A stretch of DNA of 64,000 bases from Bacteroidia bacterium (GTDB lineage: Bacteria; Bacteroidota; Bacteroidia; Flavobacteriales; Flavobacteriaceae): NCBI GenBank assembly GCA_030429835.1, contig JAUIGC010000003.1, positions 1-64,000 on the forward strand, in the 5' to 3' direction. Position numbers and translations under genes: made by a program. The notes beneath the pieces were generated by a model. That model saw nothing but the letters and a program-made list of their open reading frames with translations. It was not told where the DNA came from and did not search any database. Positions 1-8,871 of this stretch are shown here, one piece after another (position 1 is the stretch's first letter; every line of letters begins with the position of its first letter).

Positions 1-585
1 TTCGTTAAAAGATCCTTCGATATCGTATTTTCCCTGTTTGTTATTTTCGGCATACTAATTTGGTTTGGTCCTTTACTTGCATTGCTTATTAGATTGGAAT
101 CTAAGGGTCCGGTTTTTTTTATACAGAAGCGAACCGGTTTCGACAATAAGGAATTTCAATGTTTCAAGTTTAGATCAATGGCTGTGAATAATGATTCGGA
201 CGATAAGCAGGCAGCAAAGAATGATATGCGAGTAACTAAAATCGGGAAGTTTATTAGAAAAACGAGTATAGATGAGTTACCCCAATTCTACAATGTTCTA
301 TTTGGTAATATGTCAGTGGTTGGACCTAGACCTCACATGCTTAAACATACTGATGAGTATGCAAGCCGGGTCGATAAATATATGTTAAGGCACTTCGTAA
401 AGCCGGGAATAACGGGACTGGCACAGATAAGGGGTTATAGAGGAGAAATAGAAAAGGATAGTGATATTCATAATAGAATAAAGTTTGATATTTTCTATGT
501 TGAGAACTGGTCATTTTTTCTAGACATCAAGATTATAGTTCAAACGATTATCAATGCCTTTAAGGGAGAGGAAAAAGCATATTAA
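1..585 (+). CDS. Undecaprenyl-phosphate sugar (phospho)transferase, 5'-truncated by window edge
   Basis: Bacterial sugar transferase (WcaJ/PglC type), which moves a sugar-1-phosphate onto the undecaprenyl carrier to start exopolysaccharide or O-antigen repeat synthesis at the inner membrane. The frame is open from base 1, where a membrane helix is already visible (FGILIWFGPLLALL), so the start and any N-terminal domain lie upstream. Family blocks follow in order: GPVFFIQKRTG, FKFRSM, the catalytic segment SIDELPQ, NVLFGNMSVVGPRP and KPGITGLAQ. The first internal ATG (174) cannot be the start because conserved sequence lies before it. The stop touches the ATG of the next gene, so the two are translationally coupled. 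The family is clear; the sugar is not readable from sequence. Confidence 0.93.
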   Translation, partial: FVKRSFDIVFSLFVIFGILIWFGPLLALLIRLESKGPVFFIQKRTGFDNKEFQCFKFRSMAVNNDSDDKQAAKNDMRVTKIGKFIRKTSIDELPQFYNVLFGNMSVVGPRPHMLKHTDEYASRVDKYMLRHFVKPGITGLAQIRGYRGEIEKDSDIHNRIKFDIFYVENWSFFLDIKIIVQTIINAFKGEEKAY

Positions 586-1563
586 ATGAAAAAAATCTTA
601 ATAACAGGTGCTGCTGGTTTTTTAGGCTCCCATCTTTGTGACCGCTTCATCAAGGAGGGATTTTATGTAATAGGAATGGATAATCTTATCACCGGCGACT
701 TGGATAATATTGCTCATTTATTTCCACTGGAGAATTTTGAATTTCACCATCATGATGTGACCAAGTTTGTGCATGTTTCTGGTAATTTGGACTACATACT
801 CCATTTTGCTTCCCCGGCAAGTCCTATAGATTATCTTAAAATTCCGATTAAAACTCTTAAGGTCGGGTCATTAGGTACATTGAATTTGTTGGGTCTTGCC
901 AAAGAGAAAGGAGCACGAATTTTGGTAGCTTCCACTTCAGAAGTATACGGTGACCCTTTGGTTCACCCTCAGAATGAAGAATATTATGGCAATGTGAGTC
1001 CGGTAGGCCCCAGAGGGGTTTATGACGAGGCAAAACGTTTTATGGAGTCTATAACAATGGCATACCATAGACATCATGGTTTGGAAACTCGTATTGTTAG
1101 GATTTTCAACACTTATGGTCCTAGAATGCGACTTAATGATGGTCGGGTTGTTCCGGCTTTTATGGGGCAGGCCCTAAGGGGTGAGGATTTGACAGTATTT
1201 GGGGATGGTTCGCAAACTCGTTCATTTTGTTATATAGATGATCAGGTAGAAGGTATATACCGTTTGTTATTTAGCGATTACCCGGAACCCATTAATATTG
1301 GAAATCCTAATGAAACGACAATTAAGGAATTTGCGGAGGAGATAATTGCCCTTACGGGAACCGATCAAAAAATTATATATAAGCCTTTACCTAAAGATGA
1401 CCCCTCAAAACGCCAACCTGATATTACCAAAGCAAGGGAAATTTTAGGGTGGGAACCAAAAATCAGTCGGTCTGAGGGATTGAAAATCGTATACGATTAT
1501 TTCAAATCGCTCTCTCCCGAGGAATTACAGAAAAAGGAGCATCGGGATTTTTCTTCCAAGTAG
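586..1563 (+). CDS. UDP-glucuronate decarboxylase (UDP-xylose synthase), SDR family
   Basis: Extended short-chain dehydrogenase/reductase of 325 aa that probably converts UDP-glucuronate to UDP-xylose with bound NAD+, a nucleotide sugar for surface polysaccharide. The Rossmann glycine motif [10 protein letters not shown] is at residues 8-17. The catalytic pair is Y146 and K150 in YDEAKR, preceded by [10 protein letters not shown]. The N-terminal [12 protein letters not shown] and the GVYDEAKR block match UXS proteins better than dTDP-glucose dehydratases or UDP-Glc epimerases. The ATG directly follows the upstream stop. A related 4-epimerase cannot be fully excluded. Confidence 0.88.
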   Translation: MKKILITGAAGFLGSHLCDRFIKEGFYVIGMDNLITGDLDNIAHLFPLENFEFHHHDVTKFVHVSGNLDYILHFASPASPIDYLKIPIKTLKVGSLGTLNLLGLAKEKGARILVASTSEVYGDPLVHPQNEEYYGNVSPVGPRGVYDEAKRFMESITMAYHRHHGLETRIVRIFNTYGPRMRLNDGRVVPAFMGQALRGEDLTVFGDGSQTRSFCYIDDQVEGIYRLLFSDYPEPINIGNPNETTIKEFAEEIIALTGTDQKIIYKPLPKDDPSKRQPDITKAREILGWEPKISRSEGLKIVYDYFKSLSPEELQKKEHRDFSSK

Positions 1564-1583
1564 TTTAATTGCCCTTCAAAGCT

Positions 1584-1591
1584 TACTTTTG
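1584..1591 (+). promoter_or_regulatory. Bacteroidota -7 promoter box upstream of purD
   Basis: TACTTTTG matches the TAnnTTTG -7 consensus of the Bacteroidota primary sigma factor. It ends 14 bp before the purD ATG, implying a very short leader. I see no TTTG at the expected -33 distance. The identical octamer occurs before atpB. Confidence 0.5.
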
Positions 1592-1605
1592 CCAAAATCA
1601 ATATT

Positions 1606-2877
1606 ATGAACATATTAATCCTTGGATCAGGAGGTCGCGAACATGCGTTTGCCTGGAAATTGTCCCAAAGTAATAAGTTGACGAAGCTTTATATGGCACC
1701 TGGAAATGCTGGAACTTCAGATTTGGGTGAAAATGTACCAATTGGTGTTAATGATTTCAACAACATCAAAAAAGTGGTGTTGGAAAAGAATATAAATATG
1801 GTCATTGTTGGTCCGGAGGATCCACTGGTCAATGGTGTACATGACTTTTTTTTGGATGACGCCGATTTAAAGGATATCCCAGTTATAGGTCCTCAGAAAA
1901 GTGCTGCTACCTTGGAAGGAAGTAAGGAATTTGCAAAGGAATTCATGATGCGACACAATATTCCAACTGCCAAATACCAAAGTTTTACGGCAGATACCTT
2001 AAACGCGGGATATGAATTTTTAGATAGTCTAGAACCGCCTTATGTATTGAAAGCAGATGGTCTAGCGGCGGGCAAGGGTGTAGTGATTCTTAAGGACCTT
2101 AATGAAGCAAAGTCAGAGTTAAAATCCATGTTGTTGGACGAGAAGTTTGGAAATGCTAGTACGACAGTAGTTATCGAAGAGTTTTTGGATGGTATTGAAT
2201 TGAGTGTTTTTGTACTTACTGACGGAACTAACTACAAAGTGTTGCCTACTGCAAAGGATTATAAAAGAATCGGGGAGGGTGACACTGGACTCAATACTGG
2301 GGGTATGGGGGCTATTTCGCCTGTTCCTTTCGCCGATAAAGTTTTCATGGACAAAATCCACGACCAAATTGTAAAACCAACCGTAGTGGGCCTTAAAAAG
2401 GATGACCTGCCTTACAAGGGATTTATTTTTATTGGATTGATCAAAGTAGGGGATAGTCCCAAAGTGATAGAGTACAATGTTCGTATGGGAGATCCTGAGA
2501 CTGAAGTTGTATTGCCAAGGGTTCAGAACGATTTTGTTGAGTTGATGAATGCGGTCGCCATGGGTAATTTGCATGAAGTGGAGCTGAAAATCGATGACCG
2601 TGCTGCAACAACAGTTATGATGGTTTCTGGTGGATATCCCGAGGCTTACGAAAAGGGAAAGGTTATTTCCGGGATAGAGGATATTTCAGATTCAATAGTC
2701 TTTCATGCAGGCACAACTCTTAAAGAAGGTGAGGTGGTTACCAACGGAGGAAGGGTTATGGCCATAACTTCCTATGGTGAGAATTTCAAGGATGCTCTGA
2801 AAACGTCCTATAAAAGCATTGAAAAGCTACGATTTGATGGAATGAACTATCGCAGTGACATTGGCTTTGACCTATAA
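1606..2877 (+). CDS. purD: Phosphoribosylamine--glycine ligase (GAR synthetase)
   Basis: ATP-grasp ligase of the purine pathway joining phosphoribosylamine and glycine to give GAR in the cytoplasm. At 423 aa it has the normal length. The N-terminal domain opens with LILGSGGREHAFAW. The ATP-grasp core includes VLKADGLAAGKGVV, the KDYKRIGEGDTGLNTGGMGA block and the metal-binding stretch YNVRMGDPE. It is preceded by a -7 promoter box and followed by a strong hairpin, so it appears to be a single-gene transcript lying between a polysaccharide cluster and a small envelope block. Confidence 0.97.
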   Translation: MNILILGSGGREHAFAWKLSQSNKLTKLYMAPGNAGTSDLGENVPIGVNDFNNIKKVVLEKNINMVIVGPEDPLVNGVHDFFLDDADLKDIPVIGPQKSAATLEGSKEFAKEFMMRHNIPTAKYQSFTADTLNAGYEFLDSLEPPYVLKADGLAAGKGVVILKDLNEAKSELKSMLLDEKFGNASTTVVIEEFLDGIELSVFVLTDGTNYKVLPTAKDYKRIGEGDTGLNTGGMGAISPVPFADKVFMDKIHDQIVKPTVVGLKKDDLPYKGFIFIGLIKVGDSPKVIEYNVRMGDPETEVVLPRVQNDFVELMNAVAMGNLHEVELKIDDRAATTVMMVSGGYPEAYEKGKVISGIEDISDSIVFHAGTTLKEGEVVTNGGRVMAITSYGENFKDALKTSYKSIEKLRFDGMNYRSDIGFDL

Positions 2878-2880
2878 ATA

Positions 2881-2923
2881 AAAGCGGCACAGAAGTTTTT
2901 AAACTTCTGTGCCGCTTTTATTT
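2881..2923. terminator. Bidirectional terminator between purD and the DUF6341 gene
   Basis: Perfect 18-bp inverted repeat (2881-2898 and 2901-2918) with GC-rich core GCGGCAC and a 2-nt centre that would open to a small loop. T/A-rich tails on both sides allow termination of purD (+) and of the convergent minus-strand gene. Confidence 0.9.
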
Positions 2924-2937
2924 TACTGAAAAGAATC

Positions 2938-3159
2938 CTATAAATAGGAGTGGGAAGAAATAGACTTATCTTCTTCACCGTTATCATTGAATTTCTTGAG
3001 TTCTAGCATCCAATAAATAAATGCCACAAAACCGATTAACATAAAGATCCAGTTCAAAACATTGGAAAGCGCCCAGCTTTCAGTAAATCTTAGTGCATCC
3101 AATGGGGCAAAAAGTACATTGACGAACAAATCCTCAATACCATAAAAAAATGACTTCAT
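2938..3159 (-). CDS. DUF6341 small membrane protein
   Basis: Protein of 73 aa with one clear membrane helix (VLNWIFMLIGFVAFIYWML) and a hydrophilic tail KKFNDNGEED. It resembles the small Flavobacteriaceae family DUF6341, which sits beside DUF6427, DUF4254 and glycosyltransferase-9 genes, as here. The reading frame extends upstream to 3228, but that would run into the divergent gene at 3201. The internal ATG at 3159 begins MKSFFYGIEDLF, which matches the family start, so I use it. Function unknown; probably envelope-related by neighbourhood. Confidence 0.75.
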   Translation of the reverse strand: MKSFFYGIEDLFVNVLFAPLDALRFTESWALSNVLNWIFMLIGFVAFIYWMLELKKFNDNGEEDKSISSHSYL

Positions 3160-3200
3160 CTTATTCCTATATTTACAGGGCAAAAGTATAAAAATCATAC

Positions 3201-4139
3201 ATGATTTCAAGCATTTTTGGCAAAACAAAACCGGTAAATTTTGTCATTCTCTTAAGTTTTATCTTTTTTCTTTATCCTGTAGCCAACGTTTTTGTTTTAG
3301 GCCGAGATATGGAAGACTTGAATATTTTCAAGGAAATCGTTGTATTGACAGTACTATTGTTTAGCGTTTTTTTAATGGATTTTATAGTTAAACGCAATAA
3401 ACTCACAAAAAATAATTCCTACGTTATTCTATTTTTCACTTTGTTTTTGATGACTTTTCCGAATGCATTAGGAGATTCCAAAGCGATATTATGTTCGTTT
3501 TTTTTACTTCTTGCCGTTAGGCGTATCCTTAGTATTAAATCATTAAAGGACATCAAATTGAAAATTTTTGACGCTAGTTTATGGATACTGGTGGCCAGCC
3601 TTTTCTATGATTGGGCCATTTTGTTTTTAGCGCTTGTATTTTCGGCGATTTTAATTTATGAACCAAAAAACTTACGGAACTGGCTTGTTCTACTGTCCTC
3701 ATCAATTTGTTTCATTCTTATACTATTCGGTTTTTTGTCGGTTTTTGATCTAGTTGATTGGTCTTGGGAACATTACAGGTTTAGGGCAGATTTTAAAACT
3801 TTATTTGCCGCACAATTGTCTTCAAGCCTTAAATTGGGTATTTTTCTCATCTTGAATATTTTTCTGATTGTTTGGGCTTTCGTTAAACTGGGAAAAGCAG
3901 GGATAGGTAGGATAATTATGATTCGTTTAGTGGTTTTGATATTGACCTTTGGGCTTTTACTTAACCTTTTGGTTGTCGCCAAGGGAGGTAATTCTTTGAT
4001 TATCGTCTTTTTTCCTTCGGCTATTCTAGCAGCAAATTATGTACAGTCCATAAAAAAGGAGAAATTCCGTGAGATACTGCTAATGATATGTATTTTGTTG
4101 CCAATATCAATTTTATTGGGAAGTCTCTTCATTTCCTGA
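3201..4139 (+). CDS. DUF6427 polytopic membrane protein
   Basis: Protein of 312 aa made almost entirely of hydrophobic helices (about ten), beginning MISSIFGKTKPVNFVILLSFIFF. It is divergent from the DUF6341 gene across 41 bp. The layout DUF6341-DUF6427-DUF4254-GT9 is common in Flavobacteriaceae, which suggests a shared role in envelope or lipopolysaccharide biology, but no catalytic motif is visible and the function is unknown. Confidence 0.8.
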   Translation: MISSIFGKTKPVNFVILLSFIFFLYPVANVFVLGRDMEDLNIFKEIVVLTVLLFSVFLMDFIVKRNKLTKNNSYVILFFTLFLMTFPNALGDSKAILCSFFLLLAVRRILSIKSLKDIKLKIFDASLWILVASLFYDWAILFLALVFSAILIYEPKNLRNWLVLLSSSICFILILFGFLSVFDLVDWSWEHYRFRADFKTLFAAQLSSSLKLGIFLILNIFLIVWAFVKLGKAGIGRIIMIRLVVLILTFGLLLNLLVVAKGGNSLIIVFFPSAILAANYVQSIKKEKFREILLMICILLPISILLGSLFIS

Positions 4140-4146
4140 TATAAGG

Positions 4147-4154
4147 TATCTTTG
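4147..4154 (+). promoter_or_regulatory. -7 promoter box that decides the DUF4254 start
   Basis: TATCTTTG fits TAnnTTTG and lies 15 bp before the ATG at 4170. It covers a TTG (4152) that could formally extend the downstream frame, so that earlier start is unlikely. No clear -33 element. Confidence 0.45.
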
Positions 4155-4169
4155 TGTAAAACTTTATCT

Positions 4170-4772
4170 ATGTTCAGTGATTTCGCCTTTAAGGTCTTCA
4201 ACGAAAGTATTGGGAAGTATCATCAAAAGGATGATGTATATCAAGAGTTTAAAAACCCTTACCCTAAAGACGATATTGCGCATTTGTTATATAGAAAGAA
4301 TTGGATAGATACTGTTCAATGGCATTATGAGGATATTATTAGAGATCCTAATATAAGCCCCAAAGCAGCGTTGGATTTAAAGCGGAAAATCGACGCTAGT
4401 AATCAAGATCGAACTGATTTGGTAGAGTATATTGATGGTTATTTTTTGAACAAATATCAATCGGTAGAAATTAAGAAGAATGCCACTATCAACACGGAAA
4501 GTCCTGCCTGGGCTATTGACCGACTTTCTATTCTCGCCTTGAAAATTTACCACATGCAGGAGGAGGTGAACCGGGAGGATGCATCGCAAGAACATCTAAA
4601 AAAGTGTCAGAACAAATTGGACATTCTTTTGGAGCAGCGCAGAGATCTTTCTACGGCCATTGACCAATTGTTGAAAGATATAGAGGAAGGCAACAAATAT
4701 ATGAAAGTGTACAAGCAAATGAAGATGTACAACGATGAGGAACTAAATCCCATCCTTCGTGGCCAAAAATAA
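4170..4772 (+). CDS. DUF4254 protein
   Basis: Soluble, charged, mostly helical protein of 200 aa (MFSDFAFKVFNESI, then RKNWIDTVQWHYEDIIRDP). It fits the DUF4254 family, found in Bacteroidota next to heptosyltransferase-like genes. Its 3' end overlaps the next gene by 14 bp, so coupled translation is likely. The ATG at 4170 is preferred to a TTG 18 bp earlier because that TTG falls inside a -7 promoter box. Function unknown. Confidence 0.82.
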   Translation: MFSDFAFKVFNESIGKYHQKDDVYQEFKNPYPKDDIAHLLYRKNWIDTVQWHYEDIIRDPNISPKAALDLKRKIDASNQDRTDLVEYIDGYFLNKYQSVEIKKNATINTESPAWAIDRLSILALKIYHMQEEVNREDASQEHLKKCQNKLDILLEQRRDLSTAIDQLLKDIEEGNKYMKVYKQMKMYNDEELNPILRGQK

Positions 4773-5799
4773 AATAAAGCATGTATTGGTGATTCGGCTT
4801 TCTGCCATGGGCGATGTAGCTATGACGGTACCTGTTCTTATTGCATTGACCCAAGAGTATCCCAACTTAAAGATTACCTTTCTTTCCAAGTCATTTTTTG
4901 AACCTATCGTTGCGGATATACCCAATGTCAATGTTGTGGTTGCCGACGTAAAAGGAAAACATAAGGGTATTTTAGGTCTTTGGCGATTATTCGGGGAATT
5001 AAAGAGGTTAAGGATAGATGCAGTCGCGGATTTGCACAATGTGCTCCGAAGTAACATTCTAAAGCTCTTTTTTCGAATCCATGGGGTTCAATACAAACAA
5101 TTGGATAAAGGGCGATCGGAAAAAAGGGAACTTACCTCGGGAAAATTAAAAGAGCTAAAGCCATTGAAACCGATGCACAAACGATATGCTGAGGTATTTG
5201 ACAGTCTAGGGCTTACATTTTCATTGAATGGAGAACATATATTGCCAAAACAAGATTTAACCGAAGATGTTAAGGAAAAATGGATGACAAATAACTATAG
5301 ATTCATCGGAATTGCTCCATTTGCGGCATTTCAAGGAAAAGTTTATCCACAGCATCTAATGGAAAAATTACTTGACAAATTGAATAATTTGGAAAATTTA
5401 CAAATCATTCTCTTTGGTGGAGGTAAAAATGAAACTGAAATTCTGGAACAATGGGAGTCTAAATTCAACAATTGTGCATCAGCAGCTGGGAAACTTCCTT
5501 TTCAGGAAGAGTTAAGGGTGATTAGTAACTTAGATTTAATGATTTCCATGGATAGTGGAAATGGTCATTTGGCCGCAATGTATGGTGTACCGGTTATAAC
5601 ATTATGGGGTGTAACCCACCCCTATGTTGGATTTACGCCTTTTGGACAAAGGGATTCAAATCAAATTTTATCCGATAGGGAAAGTTTTCCCCTAATTCCA
5701 ACATCGGTTTACGGAAATAAGTTTCCGCCAGGTTATGATAAAGCCATGGAAACCATTTCACCACAAACGATTTACGATAAAATAAAGGAATTACTCTAA
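4759..5799 (+). CDS. Glycosyltransferase family 9 (ADP-heptose:LPS heptosyltransferase-like)
   Basis: GT-B fold transferase of 346 aa that probably adds heptose or a related sugar to lipopolysaccharide core on the cytoplasmic face of the inner membrane. The N-terminus VLVIRLSAMGDVAMTVPVL and the C-terminal nucleotide-sugar site SMDSGNGHLAAMYGVPVITLWG are diagnostic for family 9. Translation starts at GTG 4759, inside the end of the DUF4254 gene; no in-frame ATG lies before the conserved N-terminus. It converges with the TetR gene with a gap of 4 bp. Donor and acceptor are not readable. Confidence 0.92.
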   Translation: MAKNKIKHVLVIRLSAMGDVAMTVPVLIALTQEYPNLKITFLSKSFFEPIVADIPNVNVVVADVKGKHKGILGLWRLFGELKRLRIDAVADLHNVLRSNILKLFFRIHGVQYKQLDKGRSEKRELTSGKLKELKPLKPMHKRYAEVFDSLGLTFSLNGEHILPKQDLTEDVKEKWMTNNYRFIGIAPFAAFQGKVYPQHLMEKLLDKLNNLENLQIILFGGGKNETEILEQWESKFNNCASAAGKLPFQEELRVISNLDLMISMDSGNGHLAAMYGVPVITLWGVTHPYVGFTPFGQRDSNQILSDRESFPLIPTSVYGNKFPPGYDKAMETISPQTIYDKIKELL

Positions 5800-5803
5800 G
5801 TTG

Positions 5804-6421
5804 CTATACAGCTACCGTTTTTGGCTCCAACGATTTTAGATACATTCTCAATTGACTCATAAATCTGTATTTTCTGGCACTAGGGGCAACACCCACCATT
5901 AAAGTCCGAACACCAAAATAAGAGCTTATTAAAAAAGTGGCTGCCGCTTCACAATCTACATGGCGATCCACAAAGCCATTGAACTTTCCTTTTTGCAAAG
6001 TTGAAACTAGGTTAACTTCCCAAATGGAAAATATATCACATAGATGTTTCATGATTTTTTCGTCCTTTCCACGGAATTCAGTCAAGAAATTATTGAGGAC
6101 ACAGCCAAAATCCATTTCATTATGAACCGCAGTTTCTAGTGCATCATCAAAGCAATCCAGAATTTGTTTAAGAGGATCGTCATGGCCTTCTATAGGCTCA
6201 ATTAATACGCTGTATATTTTTCTGGCCAATAAGTTCTGAATGATTTGAATAAAGAAATCCTCTTTGGATTCAAAATGATAGTAAAAGGCACCTTTGGAAA
6301 GCGAGAGTTTTTTTAAGATATCATCAACACTGGTGTTATAATAGCCGTTACTATAGAATAATTCCAAGCCAGTGGTCTGCATACGGTGCATGGTAGCCAT
6401 GCGTTTTAAATTTTTATCCAT
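5804..6421 (-). CDS. TetR/AcrR-family transcriptional repressor
   Basis: One-component regulator of 205 aa. The N-terminal helix-turn-helix is TGLELFYSNGYYNTSVDDIL followed by LSLSKGAFYYHFESKEDFF, the standard TetR recognition block. The remainder is a variable ligand-binding/dimerisation domain. The frame stays open for another 52 codons upstream (to 6577), but that stretch lacks family similarity and would cover the palindrome at 6567-6588; the ATG at 6421 (MDKNLKRMATMH) is the natural start. It is divergent from the M48 peptidase gene and probably represses itself and that gene. Ligand unknown. Confidence 0.9.
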   Translation of the reverse strand: MDKNLKRMATMHRMQTTGLELFYSNGYYNTSVDDILKKLSLSKGAFYYHFESKEDFFIQIIQNLLARKIYSVLIEPIEGHDDPLKQILDCFDDALETAVHNEMDFGCVLNNFLTEFRGKDEKIMKHLCDIFSIWEVNLVSTLQKGKFNGFVDRHVDCEAAATFLISSYFGVRTLMVGVAPSARKYRFMSQLRMYLKSLEPKTVAV

Positions 6422-6566
6422 GATTTCAAGATTTGGGTTAATCTGACCGTTTGGTCTATACAAAGAACCGACCGATGCTCGATGAAATTCGATTCTTTGG
6501 ATATGATGAAGAAAAAAATCGGCGAAAGTTAGAAATCCCGATGAACTACTTCTTTTTTGAAAAGGA

Positions 6567-6588
6567 AAACCGACCAAGTGGTCGGTTT
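6567..6588. promoter_or_regulatory. Probable TetR operator (perfect palindrome)
   Basis: Perfect 22-bp inverted repeat: left arm AAACCGACCA, centre AG, right arm TGGTCGGTTT. It lies in the divergent region between the TetR gene and the M48 peptidase gene, 146 bp from the former and 120 bp from the latter. No T-run directly follows the arm on the + strand, and no gene ends into it, which argues against a terminator. Confidence 0.65.
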
Positions 6589-6707
6589 AGGCGTCAATTT
6601 TTTAGGATAAAATACAGCTATGCTATTATTGATTGTAAAATAATTAGGACAAAAAATAGTTTATCAATATTGTAATCTAAATACCACACCTGCATAACCA
6701 TTATTAT

Positions 6708-8816
6708 ATGACAAAAAATTACTACCCCGCCAGTCCCACGTCTGTTCCCAAAAACCTTACGATGTTAACATCATCTTATCAGTTGAAATCGATTTTGGCA
6801 ATATTGGCCATCATCCTATTTTTTGCATTGTATACTGCCATGGTATTGGCTTTGGGATATTTATTTTATTATGCCATTATATATGATATGGGGCGTATAA
6901 ACAAATTGACTATTCTAATGAAAGTAGGTGCCATAGCAGGAGCAGGAATGCTTTTTGTTTTTACACTTAAATTTATCTTTAAATTAAAAAATCACAAACC
7001 AAATAACCGTATTAAGTTGGTTAAGGATAAAAATCCGTTGTTATGGAATTTTATTGATCAGATTTGCAAAGAAACAGGTGCACCTCGACCCAAAAATATA
7101 TATGTGGATCCAGATGTAAATGCCTATGTTGCATATAGCAATATGTGGTTAAGCCTTATACTTCCGGTAAGAAAGGAGTTAACTATAGGTATGGGTTTAA
7201 CGGATTGTCTCAATCTTTCGGAATTTAAAGCAGTAGTTAGCCATGAATTTGGTCATTTTGCCCAAAGAAGCATGAAAATAGGTAGCTATATTATTTCTGC
7301 CAACACAATTATCCATGATATGATTTTTGAAAGGGATAAGTGGGATGATTTACTAGATCAATGGAGAGCCTCTGATATTAGATTATCGGCGGCGGCATGG
7401 GTTATTACTCCAATGATATGGGTAATTAGGCAATTATTGAATTTGTTCTATCAGTTTTTAAATTTAATGCATTCATTGCTTTCAAGGGAAATGGAATTTA
7501 ATGCCGATAAAGTAGCGGTTATGACTTCAGGAAGTGATGCAATAATTTCTGCCCTATGGAAACTTGATGGTGGTTCCTCGTCATGGAATGCAACTATTAA
7601 TCATGGTATTTTAGCTTCCAAGAAAAATATATTCGTACAGAATCTATATACGAACAATGCTTTGTCGATCCAAAGAAGCGCTTCGGAACAGAAAAGTCGT
7701 TTAGACAAACTACCACAGGATGCAAGAGGAGGAAAAAAATATTTTTCAACTTCGGAGCATTCTAAAACTGGAATGTACACAAGTCATCCACCTAATGATA
7801 AAAGAGAGGAAAGTGCAAAAACCCCTTATGTAATTTGCGATAGTGACGAAAGGTCGCCCTGGATTTTGTTTGGCCAAAAGGAAGAGCTTCAGAAAGAAAT
7901 GACTTTACTTTTATATCAAATATATTTGGATAAAAAGCCTAGTGAATGGGCAGATACAGAAATACTTGAGGATTTCATTAGGTTGGAAACTCAGGGAGCC
8001 GATTTAGCCGAAGAATATGAAAATACTTTTGCGAATAGGTTTTTACAAATTCCAGATGAAGAAAAAATCACTGAAGAAATAAAAAAAATAGACGTACCCA
8101 ACAATGCTTTTTTAATTTCTTTGAAAGCTGAACTAAAGAGTTTAATGAGGCCTGTAAATGAAATAGAAGGTCTTTTGGTTAAAGCACAGCAAATTGCTCA
8201 AGGCACAACTAAAGAAAAATCCTTTTCCTTTAAGGGAGTAGAATACAATAAAAGGACTTTAGAGAATGGATATAATTTTTTATTACATCAAAGGGAGGAA
8301 CATTTTAATCAAAATTTCGAAACTTGGGATGCCTCTTTTTGTGCATTTTTTCTTTTACTGGCAAGAAATATGGGTAGTGAACAGGAATTAATGAATTTAT
8401 ATAAGCAACATAAAGTTCTTTCTGTGCTCTACAGAAGTATTTCAACCGTAAAAAGTAATATTTATAATCGCGTATTGGAGGTACAAAGCAATGGAGAAAT
8501 AACTAAGGAACAACTACATTCATTAATGGCAAGCATAAAACAGTCATTTGATAAGTTAAATGAAGAACTTAATGAACTGGATAAGCTAAATTTTGTGCAA
8601 ATGCCTAACATATCTTCGGTTAGTGAATTAAAGGAAGCTTTGGTGGATAATGGACAATTTAAAAAGGAACATGGGCCAATATTTGAAAATGGAGGTTTCC
8701 AAAAAATGATGCAGCAACTTGAAACAACCATGTATAGTTGTCAAAGAATTGATCAAAAGAGTATTAATTCCATTTTAATGCTACATAAAAAGCTGGAATT
8801 GTCAATGGCGGCGTAA
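6708..8816 (+). CDS. Large M48-family zinc metallopeptidase, membrane-anchored
   Basis: Protein of 702 aa with two N-terminal membrane segments (about residues 28-58 and 72-92) followed by an M48 domain. The zinc site is HEFGH at residues 179-183, and the third ligand is the glutamate in SREMEFNADK downstream. M48 enzymes of the HtpX/Ste24 type degrade or trim membrane proteins. The C-terminal half (about 350 residues) is charged and helical with no motif I recognise, making the protein far longer than HtpX. The gene and its leader look more A/T-rich than neighbours. It faces a TetR gene across a palindrome, so it may be an inducible stress protease. Confidence 0.88.
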   Translation: MTKNYYPASPTSVPKNLTMLTSSYQLKSILAILAIILFFALYTAMVLALGYLFYYAIIYDMGRINKLTILMKVGAIAGAGMLFVFTLKFIFKLKNHKPNNRIKLVKDKNPLLWNFIDQICKETGAPRPKNIYVDPDVNAYVAYSNMWLSLILPVRKELTIGMGLTDCLNLSEFKAVVSHEFGHFAQRSMKIGSYIISANTIIHDMIFERDKWDDLLDQWRASDIRLSAAAWVITPMIWVIRQLLNLFYQFLNLMHSLLSREMEFNADKVAVMTSGSDAIISALWKLDGGSSSWNATINHGILASKKNIFVQNLYTNNALSIQRSASEQKSRLDKLPQDARGGKKYFSTSEHSKTGMYTSHPPNDKREESAKTPYVICDSDERSPWILFGQKEELQKEMTLLLYQIYLDKKPSEWADTEILEDFIRLETQGADLAEEYENTFANRFLQIPDEEKITEEIKKIDVPNNAFLISLKAELKSLMRPVNEIEGLLVKAQQIAQGTTKEKSFSFKGVEYNKRTLENGYNFLLHQREEHFNQNFETWDASFCAFFLLLARNMGSEQELMNLYKQHKVLSVLYRSISTVKSNIYNRVLEVQSNGEITKEQLHSLMASIKQSFDKLNEELNELDKLNFVQMPNISSVSELKEALVDNGQFKKEHGPIFENGGFQKMMQQLETTMYSCQRIDQKSINSILMLHKKLELSMAA

Positions 8817-8871
8817 AATTTGAAACTACCTTTTAAATTTTTTTCATGTGGACAGAAATAGGCTCGAAATC

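Noticed and set aside
2119-2574. 151-codon frame opposite purD
   Set aside because: Shadow of the conserved ATP-grasp coding sequence; composition is not protein-like.
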